From Toxorhynchites rutilus septentrionalis (taxonomy: Eukaryota > Arthropoda > Insecta > Diptera > Culicidae), in NCBI RefSeq assembly GCF_029784135.1, contig NC_073746.1:244624307-244688306 (forward strand): a stretch of DNA of 64,000 nt. Direction: 5' to 3'. Of this stretch, positions 38,210-61,770 are shown piece after piece. The stretch's first letter is position 1. Each line of letters opens with the position of its first letter. A program made the translations under genes and the position numbers. Below the pieces are notes generated by a model that was not told the DNA's origin, searched no databases, and was given only the letters and a program-made list of their open reading frames with translations.

Positions 38210-38940
38210 AACTGATTGTCTAACTGTTTGTTCCAAATTTCAGATCAATAAAGGAATGGGGCCAAATTTATATTAATGTGGGATAACCCTACAGACATAC
38301 AAACAGGTCAAGTTGAATGAAACCGTTTGAAAAAGTAACTTGTTATTTTGTCACAGAGGTCATCTTGGATTTGAATTTTCCTTAATATCTGATCTACTGG
38401 TCAAGCCCCTTCACTTGATACCTATTTTGATGGGGTTTGTTTTGAGAAAATATGTAATCCGCCATTTTGTGGTGGTATCCATCTTTGATTTGCATTTTTT
38501 TTTATAAATAACTCTGTTCTACTAGTCAAGCCGGTTCATTTGATACCCATATTGATTGGAGTTTGGAAACAAATATATATCGTCATTTTGTTGTGGTGGC
38601 CATTTTGTATTTGTATTTCTCACGTGTTCTACTAGTCAAGTCCTTTTATTTGATACCCATATTGATGGGATTTTGAGAAAATATGTAATTCGCCATTTTG
38701 GATTTGCATTCCTCATGAATAACTGTGTTCTACTAGTCAATCCCTTTCATTTGATAGCCATATTGATGGGGTTTTGAGAAAATGTGTAATCCACCATTTT
38801 ATTGCGGCCGCCATCTTGGATTTTAAAAATCATGAAATACGCAGTTTAATCATGACTGCAGAGATAAAAGTGTGTTCCAAATTTAAGATCAATCGGTCGA
38901 CTGGAAGGGGTTCAAATTTCTATTAATGTGGTAAAGCGCT
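38210..38940. repeat. Tandem units of about 120 bp
   Basis: Repeated GTGTTCTACTAGTCAA, TTTGATACCCATATTGATGG, TTTTGAGAAAATATGTAAT and CGCCATTTTG blocks, about four units. They are followed by GTTCCAAATTTAAGATCAAT, which also occurs before the first unit (38230). Confidence 0.8.
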
Positions 38941-38950
38941 AAAGACAAAC

Positions 38951-39191
38951 ATGTTACAAACATACAAACATACAAACATACAAAGATACAAACATACAAA
39001 CATACAAACATACAGACATACAAACATACAAACATACAAACATACAAACATACAAACATACAAACATACAAACATACAAACATACAAACATACAAACATA
39101 CAAACATACAAACATACAAACATACAAACATACAAACATACATACATACAAACATACAAACATACAAACATACAAACATACAAACATACAA
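38951..39191. repeat. ACAAACAT octanucleotide microsatellite
   Basis: About 30 head-to-tail copies of an 8-bp unit with rare substitutions. All long ORFs across it are artefacts of the repeat. Confidence 0.97.
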
Positions 39192-39234
39192 ATTACCGGG
39201 CAAGCTAAATAAAACCGTTTAAAAACGTTTTCGG

Positions 39235-39995
39235 CTTCATGAATGCGGCGGTTTGTTGGTGTGCGTTATATAGTCTGATTTGATTATATTTGCGATGACA
39301 AATGTACAGTGTCGATGTCTGGTGACGATATTAGTGCTTGGGAGGTAAATTATTATCTATCAGATCAGAAGGGGCAAGTGTATTGTAAAATATAAAAGTT
39401 TGAATGAAAATTGCTACTTCATATTGTTTGATTACCTAACACATGTAGTCCTGACACTCGCTTAACCATTTATCGATGTATTTTCTGTTTGTTCCACAAA
39501 TAATTACTATTATAATATAAAATCATCATCAGACACAGTTTTCGTTCAATATGTTTTTGCAATTTCGGAAAAAAACCTCCTATTCTATAACATAAAATAA
39601 ATATTCGATACGTTAAAGTAAATTTTCATTCATAATTTCGATTTTAAAAGCATGTTTATTCCCTCTGAATATCCGTCATTATTTTCGCCTCCCAATGAAA
39701 GCCCACGAAGCTCAATGCCGTCTACGCGAATATACTCTTCAAAATCAGAATCCGAATTGGACTATGATTCCAATAATACAAAAGCAAAAGCAGTAGGTTT
39801 TCCATTTTCATAGTCTTTATTTTTAGATTTTCCAAAACAATACTGGGAATTTGACAGTTCAGTATAGTTGTATTGGTGAACCCGAGTGCGAACCCGTGAA
39901 ACATCTCAGTGCGAACCCAACAGCTTTCGGGTTGAACCTAGTGCGAAACTAGGTTGAAACTGAGTGAATAAAAAATTATAGGAGGTTGTGCCTAA
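39235..39995. repeat. Inverted relative of the 18970-19821 composite
   Basis: Matches 19760-19070 inverted (GGTTTGTTGGTGTGCGTTAT, CACTCGCTTAACCATTT, GAACCCGTGAAACATCTC). It includes a family B-like block. The TAGCGAATTCG terminus is missing here. Confidence 0.75.
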
Positions 39996-41050
39996 GATAC
40001 GACCGCATTGTTGACGTAGAACTACGCTGTTATTCTATATAAGTCGCTTATTTATACCTTCGGATATTATTCTATAATGCTGTGAAATTTTAGAAACAAC
40101 TGCTTAGTAGAATAATCTCTGAAATGGTTTTTTCATTGTAGAATTTGTTGACGATAATTGATTGATGATTCATTCTTGCACTTGCAAAACAATACACTAG
40201 CTGATCGTAAGTCGCAATTTGTTTCATGTCAATGCAATGAAAATTTACCTCGAACGCTTTTCTTTTTTCTTGGCCTTTTTCGCAATTGACATAGACTCGG
40301 CTAGAGTCGATTATATACATGTTGCACCAGCACCATTATTCCACATCTCATAACTACATCAATATATCTTTGGTACCGCATGGAAACAACAACAATGACA
40401 ACACTTGCAAGTATCAAATATCATGCTACATGTTGTTTAGTATTTCCTTAAAGGAATCGCACCTCTAGGCATCGTTCGTACAACGTAAACCAAGCGCCAA
40501 ACAAGCGTTCGTCATGGCATGCATACAGAGCCATACATTGGTGGCTTGAAACTACTAGGAATATAAAACACTTCTCATCATTTTGCGCTATTCTCAAAAG
40601 AAATGCTTCTGTTAATATTACTGGCCTCGGAAAAAAGTTGTATTTCTTTCTCATGCTCGAGAGAAGCGCAGCTATCACCCTTAGTGGAGGAAGTTTTGCT
40701 ACTGGCAAGCGAAATCACATAAAAAATTCCAGAACGAGATTTACTTTCTCGGTGACTAAACAAGCGAAATAAACTCTTTTTGTTAATAACAACCTCGAAA
40801 ACAGTAGCAATGCTTTATAGCGCTAATGCAATCCTAGCTGAAGGCAGTTTTGCAACTGGCACGCGAACCCAAATAACTTATAACAATCCAGTAAGACATT
40901 CAAGATGCTTGGTATTCCCCAAATATTTTTTTGACGCACAACCGTAACGCCTGCTTCGCCATAACGTCAGTTTAATGCATTGATGCATTCTCAAAGGCAC
41001 CAACGAAGCCCTTATGATGACGGAAAACAAACAATGTTAACTGCTTGGAA
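39996..41050. other. Non-coding region with GACGTAG module
   Basis: GACGTAGAACTACG at about 40014 is a relative of the ends of the histone-bearing composite. The following 1 kb has short ORFs only and abuts the gag-like ORF at about 41050, apparently truncating it. Confidence 0.45.
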
Positions 41051-41403
41051 AAAGACTGAATTATGCCACACAGCTTGTACTCTGCTGTAACACCCATCGA
41101 TGCGAATTCGCTGATGAATTTGTCAAGAGCGACCGCCTTCACCACCAGCGGGGGGAGCTTGATTTTGGTTGCTGCCTGGGTAACGGCGTTTACATTTTCG
41201 ACCGACGCGCCGAAATCGCCTACTTCGCTGTTGTGCGATGCGGCGTCACACTCGCGAAAGCTCGGTTCAGTGCGAGCGCTTTTCACTGCACCAACATCGC
41301 GTGCATCATTGGATGACGTTTGCCTCGAAATATTATTGCCCCTGGCAATGCGTTCGTTTTTTGCAGGGCTCGAGCCTGCCTTCCTCTTCTTCTTGCTCAT
41401 CAT
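40972..41403 (-). pseudogene. Gag-like ORF1 fragment of a non-LTR retrotransposon
   Basis: Starts MMSKKKRKAGSSPAKNERIA and reaches IKLPPLVVKAVALDKFISEF and EYKLCGI, the first part of the nucleic-acid-binding ORF1 proteins of Jockey/Loa-type elements. After about residue 112 the sequence changes to unrelated DNA and stops, so the zinc knuckles are missing. A MITE (41461-41695) lies just upstream in its leader. Confidence 0.6.
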
Positions 41404-41460
41404 ACACTACGCGAAGCGTCCAATTTATGACGCGGAAAGAAAAACACACGATACGAATAA

Positions 41461-41695
41461 AGTGCGATTCACATACAACATCCACGTCACGTTCACGTTC
41501 CGTCCCGTCACGTTGCGTCAATTATTCTTCCAAGCAGCTTTTATGCTAACATTCACATACACCGGCAACGGCAACTTCGACTTGCCGTTGCTGGTGTATG
41601 TGAATGCTTCAATAGGAATTGCATGGATGAATAATTGACGCAACGTGACGTGACGGAACGTGAACGTGACGTGGATGTTGTATGTGAATCGCGCT
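41461..41695. mobile_element. 235-bp palindromic MITE, Harbinger-type
   Basis: Inverted ends AGTGCGATTCACATACAAC with target duplication TAA (41458-41460 and 41696-41698). The second inverted pair inside (CACATACACCGGCAACGGCA) makes nearly the whole element self-complementary. The same element interrupts the copia gag at 17953. Confidence 0.88.
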
Positions 41696-41698
41696 TAA

Positions 41699-42049
41699 CG
41701 CGAAAAACGAACAGAAAAACCAAACGACGATATCCAAGTTGGATTACCACTGGTGGGGTCCAATCTTAGATCGAAGTGCAGCGAAAGAAAAGTGAACTGG
41801 ATTGCTCAACAGTCCGATGCCGAATGAAAGTTTACCTCAGCGAGATCCACTGTTTATACTTTAGGCAAGTATTCCCCTTCATTCTTCTACTTTTCCTTTG
41901 TTCATGGGGACTTTGAATCCTACGATTTCCCCTCCGTTGGTCGTCAATAAGTTGCTCGTTTTTGACAGGTCTGTTCGTGAAAGCACACAAATGGACAGAA
42001 CAAATGTATGGGAAAATGGAAACGCCTCAAGTTTTCATGAATTTTAACC
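41699..42049. other. No gene recognised
   Basis: Possibly the 5' leader of the non-LTR element whose ORF1 starts at 41403 on -; no supporting motif was found. Confidence 0.35.
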
Positions 42050-43256
42050 ATTTACGGTCTGCTATATAAATAAAACACAAATTTCTGCATTACTCGAGCA
42101 TTAATCAAGCAAACGAAACCAAATTTGGCATATGGAGGTTTTAGCAATAAATGTTTCTATGATGATTAAACTCTCCACCCCCTCTCTAATGGGGGTGGGG
42201 GGCTGTCATGCGAATGAAACACAAATTTCTGCATTACTCGGGATTTAATATAGCAAATGAAACGAATTTTGGCATATGGAGGTTTTAGGGTGCAGTAAAT
42301 GTTCTATGATGATTAGACTCTCCACCCCCCGCTCTAAAGAAACCAAATTTTGCATGTGGTGGTTTTTTGGTGCAATAAATGATTCTATGGTGGTTAGATA
42401 CTCCTCCCCCCTCTCTTAGGTGGGGCCGCCATAGAAATGAAACACAAATTTCTGCATAACTCGAGAATTATTGAAGCAAATGAAACCAAATGAGGCATAT
42501 CGAGCTTTAATAAATGTTTCTATGGTGGTAAGACTCTACACCCCCCCCCCCTCTCTAAGGGGGGACTGCCATAGAAATGAAACACAAGTTTCTGCATAAT
42601 TCGAGAACTAATCAAGCAAATTGAACCAAATATGGCAAATGGAGATTTTAGGGAGCAATAAATATTTTTATGGTGGTTTGACACTAATTTCCGTTCTTTA
42701 AAGAGGAGGAGGGGGAGGGTGCTGAACAACTTGAGAACTAATCAACAAATGGAGTTAAATTTTAGGGATCGATGAACGTTTCTATGGTAGTTCGACACTT
42801 CTCCCCCCTCTCTCAAGGGGGGCTCCCGTACAAATGAAACACAAACTTCTGCATAACTCGAGATCTATTCAAGCAAATGGAGCTAAATTTAGGATGTGAG
42901 GGTTTTGGGTACGAGAAATGTTTCTATGATGGTATGACACCCTTTCCTCCTCTGGAAACGAGAGAAGGTCCCATAAAAATAATGCACAATTGAAAATTTT
43001 CGGAAAACTCTGAAGGAAAATGGGAAAATTCGAAAAATTCAATTCGCATGTGTTCTACTATTACATATTGATAAGCGTTGTTTGTCCATTTGATGTCTGC
43101 TGTAACGAAATTGATCTTCGTTCGAAAGTGGAAATGGACTTTAATGTGATAAAACGCACTCTTATATCGTTTCCTATCTATAAAAATAAAAAAGAATCGC
43201 CGAATGTGTTGATAAGAGCAAAACTCGAGAAAGGAGTTGAAAAACGCGAGTATTAA
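42050..43256 (-). repeat. Dispersed repeat family A, copy with about seven monomers
   Basis: Monomers of about 125 bp (CTGCATAACTCGAGAACTAA, GGAGGTTTTAGGG, CTCTCTAAGGGGGG) run to about 42970. A unique part follows that also occurs inverted at 62080-62330; both can be read as EIDL-SK-E-DFNV-KRT in short ORFs. This hints at a coding ancestor that I cannot name. Confidence 0.75.
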
Positions 43257-43590
43257 GAAATATCATTTACTAAAAATAATGAAAATGAAAATAGGCGCTG
43301 CCAAAGAAGATTCAAATCGCGGTCGTGGGTACAATTCAAGACAACTGTAATTAGTCTATTTCCACTGAAACGCAGAATACACGCACGAGTAAGGTCGTGA
43401 GCTCATTTGGGCAATCTTCCTCAGCAAATGATAGAAATGATCCCATGAAACTCTAGTGCTCTAGTGTTAAGCTCTTTCCGCATATGTTTCCGGACAGTGG
43501 AATGGTATCAAAGATGCAGCTCAGCAGAACTAAAATGAGCTACCTGATCACACACGGTATTGAGCCATACTTTTTGAATGGCATCCTTCG
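43257..43590. other. No gene recognised
   Basis: Short AT-rich spacer. Confidence 0.4.
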
Positions 43591-43599
43591 TATACTCGA

Positions 43600-43945
43600 T
43601 TTTTAGACCTCGTCGACCCCCAAAATCAATTTTCGTTTATGTCGACCCCTTGGAAACCAAGATCGGCTCCAAGGGGTCTATATCGACCACTTTGAGAAAC
43701 CCTGATCTAGATGAGGCACATTTCTTGCTAAATCAACAAGCAAAAACAAGCTTTATAGAAGTCTCTCCAGTCCGTATAGTTTATATAGTCTACTGTCAGT
43801 CCGATGAGATCGACGCAGGACTCAACGTGTTAAGGATCAATTCCGAACATAACTTATTCATTTGAGTGGTGTATTGGAATAAGAATACGATGAAGTAATT
43901 TTGCTGCACGATAACGCTCGACTATATGCTGCTCAAGTCGTTAAA
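43600..43945 (+). pseudogene. hAT terminus next to a mariner transposase fragment
   Basis: CCACTTTGAGAAACCCTG (43692-43709) is the inverse of a hAT-type terminus. Shortly after, the plus strand encodes VYCQSDEIDAGLNVLRI and DEVILLHDNAR-YAAQVVKT, the region around the second catalytic Asp (HDNARPH block) of mariner. The remnant ends where repeat E begins. Confidence 0.55.
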
Positions 43946-43947
43946 AC

Positions 43948-44273
43948 CAGAGCCCTGGCAACCCTATTTCAATACGATACAAATTGAGCATAGGCAGCAT
44001 GAAACTAGGGCTCGTGCAGAGCTCACCCATTGTTTATTGTTTGGAGTCAATATTGATGCAAATAGGTTCAGCAATTGCGATGGCCTGTAGCCAGTGATTT
44101 CGTTGGATAGTTCTTAGATATTTGGATATCCATCGGCAAGTTTTATTTTGAGATTAAAATACTGCATCAAATTCGCACAAAGCACTTTATTTTTTATTTT
44201 GGGTTATGATTTCTATGCTCATGATTTTCTATGCTGGCTACAAAAGGCGGCCATCTTAGCAATTCCTTGGTTA
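43948..44273. repeat. Repeat family E, copy 2
   Basis: Direct relative of 36513-36830, inserted in or next to the mariner remnant. Flanks TTAAAACC and TTAGAACT are near-duplicates. Confidence 0.8.
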
Positions 44274-44393
44274 GAACTTCTTTAGAAATACTTAAATACT
44301 CTCCAGATAACGTCTCTTTCGGCATGACGCCGTGATGTATGCAAATGAACTTATTCTGGCAAAAAATGCCAATGCAGAGTAATTATAAGTCAT

Positions 44394-45357
44394 TAGCTGA
44401 CCTGGCAAACTTCGTCCAGCCCAACATTTGTTTTTTGTTATCAGTACCTTCAAACATTCACGTTTTCTTACTAAGCGCAAGTTCATAAGTCCAATCGCAG
44501 AGCTGTTCATTGATTGATCTTCTAATCGACCCCGTTGAATTTACCTTTTACTATAAAATTCCTAGTACTTCTACCAAAGCTCATCATTATAATATCAGAT
44601 TATTTTCAGACACAATTCTCGTTCAAGATTTTTCAATAACTTAAAAATAACATGTTTCTCCGTTACATGGAATAAATGTTTGATACAGAAAATATGTTAG
44701 AATAAAGGCAGACCTCCCCCTCTTCTCACCTTAGAGAGGGGAGAGGAGTGTCGAACCACCATAGAAACATTTATCGATTCCTAAAACCTCTATATGCTAG
44801 GTTTAATTCCAATTGTTTGATTAGTTCTCGAGTTGTTCAGCACCAACCCCTCCCCCTCTTTAGAGAGGAAAAAGGAGTGTCAAACCACCATAAAAACATT
44901 TATTGCTCCCTAAAACCTCCATATTTGCTTCCATTTGCTTGATTAGTTCTCGAAAGAAGCAGAAATTTGGGTTTCAACATCTATGGAACCCCCTATACCC
45001 CCTTAGAAAGGTGGGAGGAGTGTTGAACCATCTTAGAATTTTTTCCCCATAAAACCTCCACATGCCAAATTTAGTTCCGTTTGCTTAATTAGTTATTGAA
45101 TTATGCGGACATGTATGCTTCATTTGTGTTTCATTTGTATGGCAGCCCCCCCTTAAGAGAGGGAGGAGGAGTATCTAACCACCATAGAATCATTTATTCC
45201 ACCCTAAAACCTCCACATGCCAAATTTGGTTTCGTTTGCTTGATTAATTCTCGAGTAATGCAAAAATTTGTATTTCATTTGTATGGCAGCCCCCCTTAGA
45301 CAAGGGGGAGGGGACAGACAGACAGACAGAAATCCATTTTTATATATATATATAGAT
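44394..45357 (+). repeat. Dispersed repeat family A, apparently full copy
   Basis: Begins TAGCTGACCTGGCAAACTTC and ends with CAGACAGACAGACAGAAAT and a TATATATAGAT tail. Between them are four or five monomers with CAGCCCCCC, GAAACATTTATT, CCTAAAACCTCCA and TTTGCTTGATTA. It begins the same way as the copy at 61771. Such a short tail with a variable 5' region suggests a retroposed or rolling-circle element, but the class is open. Confidence 0.7.
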
Positions 45358-45374
45358 TAAAATTTTGAAAAATG

Positions 45375-45710
45375 TTACGCGTAAAATGAATAGATGGTAC
45401 ATTTTTCGCTTGTCCGGATTATTTCGTGGACCATTATCCTTCCACAACCGCACTTAATAACGTGTGCCTCTTCTCGAATCATATTGTGTTTAATAGGAAT
45501 AAATTGTTGTTCGTACGCTAACCGTTTGAGCAGTAATTGATCGGGGCGTGCCGCAAGCTCTCGTTCAAACACCCCACGGGAACAATTGGCGTAAAGTGGA
45601 ATAGATGTGCGGGTATCGTACATGACAAATTGGATTATATTATCATTCAGTTTCATCGCAGTTCGATGAAGGATGGAGTTGGAGTTTCTTTTTCTGTTGA
45701 TAGTGCGCAT
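45375..45710 (-). CDS. Hypothetical 111-aa protein
   Basis: Starts MRTINRKRNSNSILHR and ends KCTIYSFYA. The composition is balanced, with a central VFERELAARPDQLLLKRLAY helix and a VIKCGCGRIMVHEI segment, where the two Cys flanking Gly and a nearby Cys could bind metal. There is no signal peptide or membrane segment. It is on the same strand as the ABC transporter, whose stop lies 282 bp upstream. The family is unknown to me. It may be a small intronless gene, the last exon of something, or a transposon fragment. It stands out because nearby ORFs of this length are low-complexity. Confidence 0.4.
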   Translation of the reverse strand: MRTINRKRNSNSILHRTAMKLNDNIIQFVMYDTRTSIPLYANCSRGVFERELAARPDQLLLKRLAYEQQFIPIKHNMIREEAHVIKCGCGRIMVHEIIRTSEKCTIYSFYA

Positions 45711-45991
45711 CGTTGATCGTTGTATGAGAGGAAAAATATATATTTTGTATAAATCATATATACAAAACTTGCATCTGACTCGTAGGTATTCGCAAAGAAT
45801 ATAAGATGGTTAGAATTGAGGTTTATGAGATTGATTAAATTCCAGTATGATTATTATAAACTACTACTGTATCGTTCTCAGAACGATTGTTCGCGACAGT
45901 TATCGATTACTGGGAATAAATTAAAATGTGACGCTTAGATTATGATGAATTACAAGGCCACTTTTGTACTATCGGAACAAAAAAACCGTCC

Positions 45992-58304
<12,313 letters not shown>

Positions 58305-58720
58305 CTGTGAAGGTGAGATGGGAAAACGATACATCAATTGAATATGCTAAACTTAAAGTCTGTGTTCAGAGCTTTCTACTTTTAGACTTATCTAATTCGT
58401 ATTTAAATCCGTTTCTACATTCATTTTTGACGTAGGATTACGTCTTTCGGGAACATATTGGGGTACAAATTGGAAATCGAAATCGAACACATCGTGAAAA
58501 TTGTCCAATTTCAAACGCTTATTGTTCAGTTATTTCATGATGGATTGATGAAATTTTTGCGTCAATCGATTTCGACACTCCATAACATTTTTTTATATTG
58601 ATGAAAACAATGTATGTCATGTAACTAACTATCGAACAATTGAAAAATCTCAACCCCTATCCTAACGGAAATACCCACTTCTGATTGGACGAAATTGACG
58701 ACACATGCGTTGGGTCCCGA

Positions 58721-58880
58721 ACAGAGACATCAAAACCAAGCTGCCTGGGGGAAATCGACATTGCAAATACATGAAAGTAGGGGGAGATTTTGTTCCTACC
58801 GAAATGTGTTCCCTAACAGAGACATCAAAACCAATCTGCCTTGGGGAAATCGACATTGCAAATACATGAAAGTAAAGTAT
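58721..58880. repeat. Two tandem copies of about 88 bp
   Basis: AACAGAGACATCAAAACCAA through GACATTGCAAATACATGAAA occurs twice with few changes. Confidence 0.85.
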
Positions 58881-58945
58881 TAGGTGCTGTTAGTCCAATT
58901 GGAATTCGCGTTGGGTTGAATAAACACTCAGAAAGTAAAAATTAT

Positions 58946-59220
58946 GTGCATCCGTGGCCGAGTGGTTAGCGTCTCACATTATCATGCCGGGTGTTCGGGT
59001 TTGATTCCCGTTCTGGCCGGAGGATTTTCCGTCAAAGAAATTTCCTTCGACTTGCACTGCGGTCACGCGTATTCTAGAGCTTGTTCCTCAGAATACATTC
59101 AAGGCGTGTTATTTGGCTTAAGAAATCTCAACTAAGTATTAATAAATGACGCTAATTAATTCATAAGTTGAGACGGCAAAAGTTCCACAGGGAACGTTAA
59201 CGCCATTCAAGAGAAGAGAA
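58946..59220 (+). mobile_element. Feilai-type tRNA-derived SINE
   Basis: A box GTGGCCGAGTGGTTAGCG, B box GGGTTTGATTCCC, body TTGCACTGCGGTCACGCGTA, 3' GAGAAGAGAAAG tail. It is flanked by a 16-bp duplication AGAAAGTAAAAATTAT (58930-58945 and 59221-59236). Same family as 52648-52924. Confidence 0.93.
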
Positions 59221-60026
59221 AGAAAGTAAAAATTATAAAAGAAAATTACCTTTCGCATTTCAAATATGTTTTCTCTATATTGAAGTAACATATTTTTACT
59301 GATGAGAAAAATTGATAATTGTGTTCAGTACTGGTAACTATCTCATATTACATTGGTGATTTTTTTTCTTTATTTAATCCATACATACCATAGGAGGCAT
59401 CTCGTCTAAGATCACAGAAGGTTTTCATCATATCTTGTTCCACTTCGGTATCATTTATCTGATACGCACCATCAAACGACTGTTTACCATCCTTATGTCA
59501 TCATCACTCGGTAAACACTGGTGGAGCGAACAAACAATATCCAACAAACAAAACGATCCTTTTCGGGGCTACCAAATCATTATCAAAGAGTTTAACGATG
59601 TAATTCTTCAAACATATCCAAAATCAACAGATAGCCTAACGGAATCCTACGTCAACTATGCGGTCGTGTCTCGGACACAACCTCTGTGATTTTTTTTTCA
59701 TTGGCTCATTCGGAACAATTCCATGCTGAAAACGTCTATCCGCACAAATATCTCTCTTCAATTTGTGTTCTTCTATTTCTATGGGAAGGGTGGTAAAGAC
59801 GGACACTCCAAGTGAAAAGTGATTTTTTTGGTGAATTTCACAAAAAATATATATCAATCTCACCACAAGTTGATGGTCTAGGTCTCTTTTTAATATAAAA
59901 CTTGTCTTCGAAGCAAGAATTTTGAAAAGTGAATGTGTCCGGCGTTTTTGAAAAAACAAGACTCAATCGGGAAAGACGGACACCTGGGGTGGGAAGGATC
60001 ACTAACTGAAAATACAAGTTTATGTA

Positions 60027-61306
60027 GGGGAGAGGGAGGCAAGTTGGCAAGGGAGGCAAGATGACGAATCGGTAATTTGACCCGTTGTAATGAAGGTAGC
60101 GCCACCTATTTTTTACTGAAGATGCATCATAACAAGTCCAAACTTTGTACTCGGTAACTCTGCCGAAAACGTTAACACAAAAAAAGTGAAAAAAAAGGAG
60201 AAAAAGCGTGATTTTGTTATTTTTTCCGTTTTTTCAAATTTCATTATCCACTTTATGAGAAAAGTTGAAATTTCAAAATAATTTTATACATGATAAAGGT
60301 ACTCTATTGTACATAATCTATTTGTTTCCGGCGAGTTTCAATCATGATTTTTTTCCAGCTAATTTTTTTTTATTGAAAAAGTCGCTTGGGGGCAAGGGCA
60401 AGTTGGCGAACTGCAACATTATGTTAATTTTTGGTTTTTTATTGCAGATGGTTAGAACTTATAAGCGAAAAAGAGACCAATATTGGTCGGATACCAGTTT
60501 GGAGAATGTTATGAAAGCTATAGAAGAAGGTTTGTCTGTTCTGGGTGCTTCAAAACAGTTCGATGTGCCAGAACCAACTTTGAGACGCTATCGACGAAAA
60601 TATCAAGACATGGAGGTTAGATTTTCAATTCAGCATTTGCGTTTCCATGTTCTTTATGCAAGAAATATTAAATCTGTATCAATTTCAGGATACGTCGTCC
60701 AATAAAGGCCGCTTTAAAGCCACATTCAGGTCCAGCTTCGAAGAATTGCCTATTCGTTTGCGGTTAAAAATGGCATAGAGCACCCTTTCAAAGGAACATG
60801 CGCTGGACGGACATGGGTTGAAATGTTTATGAAGGCTCATAAGCTATCTTTGAGAAAGCCAGAAAATACCTCAGCTCGATTAATGGCGTTCAATAAAGAA
60901 AATTGTGACTTATTTTTTCGAGCCTTGGGAGATATACGAGCTCAGTATCGTTTTCCTGCGTGTGACATTTACAGTGTTGATGAAAATGGCATTTCCACTG
61001 TTCCAACCAAGGATAAATAAATAATTGTTATTACATTTTGTTGATTTTTAGGTGACCAAACCATATTCGCCAACTTGCCACCAGGCATTCGCCATCTTGC
61101 CTCCATGTGGAGGCAAGATGGCGAATTCGACGCTTTTTACGAAAAGCTTTTGGGTGGACAAGTTTGTTAGTTTTTTTGCCTATCCAATAGATAATATGAT
61201 AGAAAACACTTCAGGCTATATGAATGAGCATCAACATTAAAAAAAAATAATTCAAAGATCCAGGGCTCGCCAAAGCTTAACGTCGCCAACTTGCCTCCCT
61301 CTCCCC
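60027..61306 (+). mobile_element. Pogo/Tigger-like element, internally deleted
   Basis: Inverted ends GGGGAGAGGGAGGCAAGTTG with TA on both sides (60025-60026 and 61307-61308). Further GGCAAGATGG/GGCAAGTTGGCGA motifs lie inside both ends. It carries a broken transposase. Confidence 0.88.
60450..61020 (+). pseudogene. Pogo/CENPB-type transposase remnant
   Basis: MVRTYKRKRDQYWSD through NVMKAIEEGLSVLGASKQFD and EPTLRRYRRKYQDM is the psq/CENPB helix-turn-helix. After a gap with stops comes FAVKNGIEHPFKGTCAGRTW and KAHKLSLRKPENTSA, the second DNA-binding half. DIYSVDENGISTVPTK follows, the first catalytic Asp. The other two catalytic residues are deleted. Not functional. Confidence 0.85.
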
Positions 61307-61308
61307 TA

Positions 61309-61770
61309 TTCGATAAATTTTGGAGGTCTTCAAATATGCCTTAAAAATGATCTAACCAAAAGGCTAGACTAAAATCACCTAGAGAGGCTTATAATTTTTC
61401 TCATTTTTCATGTCTTCAACAGCTTCCGGCATTCGGATTGACCAATTCGGATTATGTATTAAAAAACCGCTGTGCTGATTCGTCCATCATATGTGGTTGC
61501 ATTTGCAAACGTAGTTAGTGGGCATCTGTTAATAAAAGAAGGCGGAAATAATCAAATTGTTTTCAAAACAAAGTTTTTGTCTTTTGTCGGTGGAGTGTCC
61601 GTCCTACCCGACTTGATTAGTATTTTTTTTTCGTCCATATTTCTGGAGTAAACATGAAAAAAAATCACCACTGATTCAATAAACTGGAAGAAAAGTGATG
61701 GTAAAATGAATGGACAAAAGTTTACATCGAGTTGCTCTTTGTAGATTACTTTTATGTTTTTATTTACAAC
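61309..61770. other. No gene recognised
   Basis: AT-rich DNA including the right part of the possible outer element. Confidence 0.4.

Larger units (their letters stand above)
58426..59655. repeat. Composite with GACGTAGGATTACG ends
   Basis: TTGACGTAGGATTACGTC at 58428 and GAATCCTACGTCAAC at about 59642 are inverse, like the ends of the 32.4-35.7 kb composite. It contains a tandem repeat and a Feilai SINE. Whether it is one mobile unit is inference. Confidence 0.45.
59783..61615. repeat. Possible outer element around the pogo-like insertion
   Basis: GGACGGACACTCCA-type motifs face each other at about 59797 (GACGGACACTCCAAG) and 61588 (GGAGTGTCCGTCC). An internal GACGGACACCTGGGG lies at 59972. 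This suggests an older element into which 60027-61306 jumped. Confidence 0.4.

Noticed and set aside
38889..39208. Overlapping 77-104 codon ORFs on both strands with CLYVCMFV or TNIQTYKH repeats
   Set aside because: They are translations of the ACAAACAT microsatellite.
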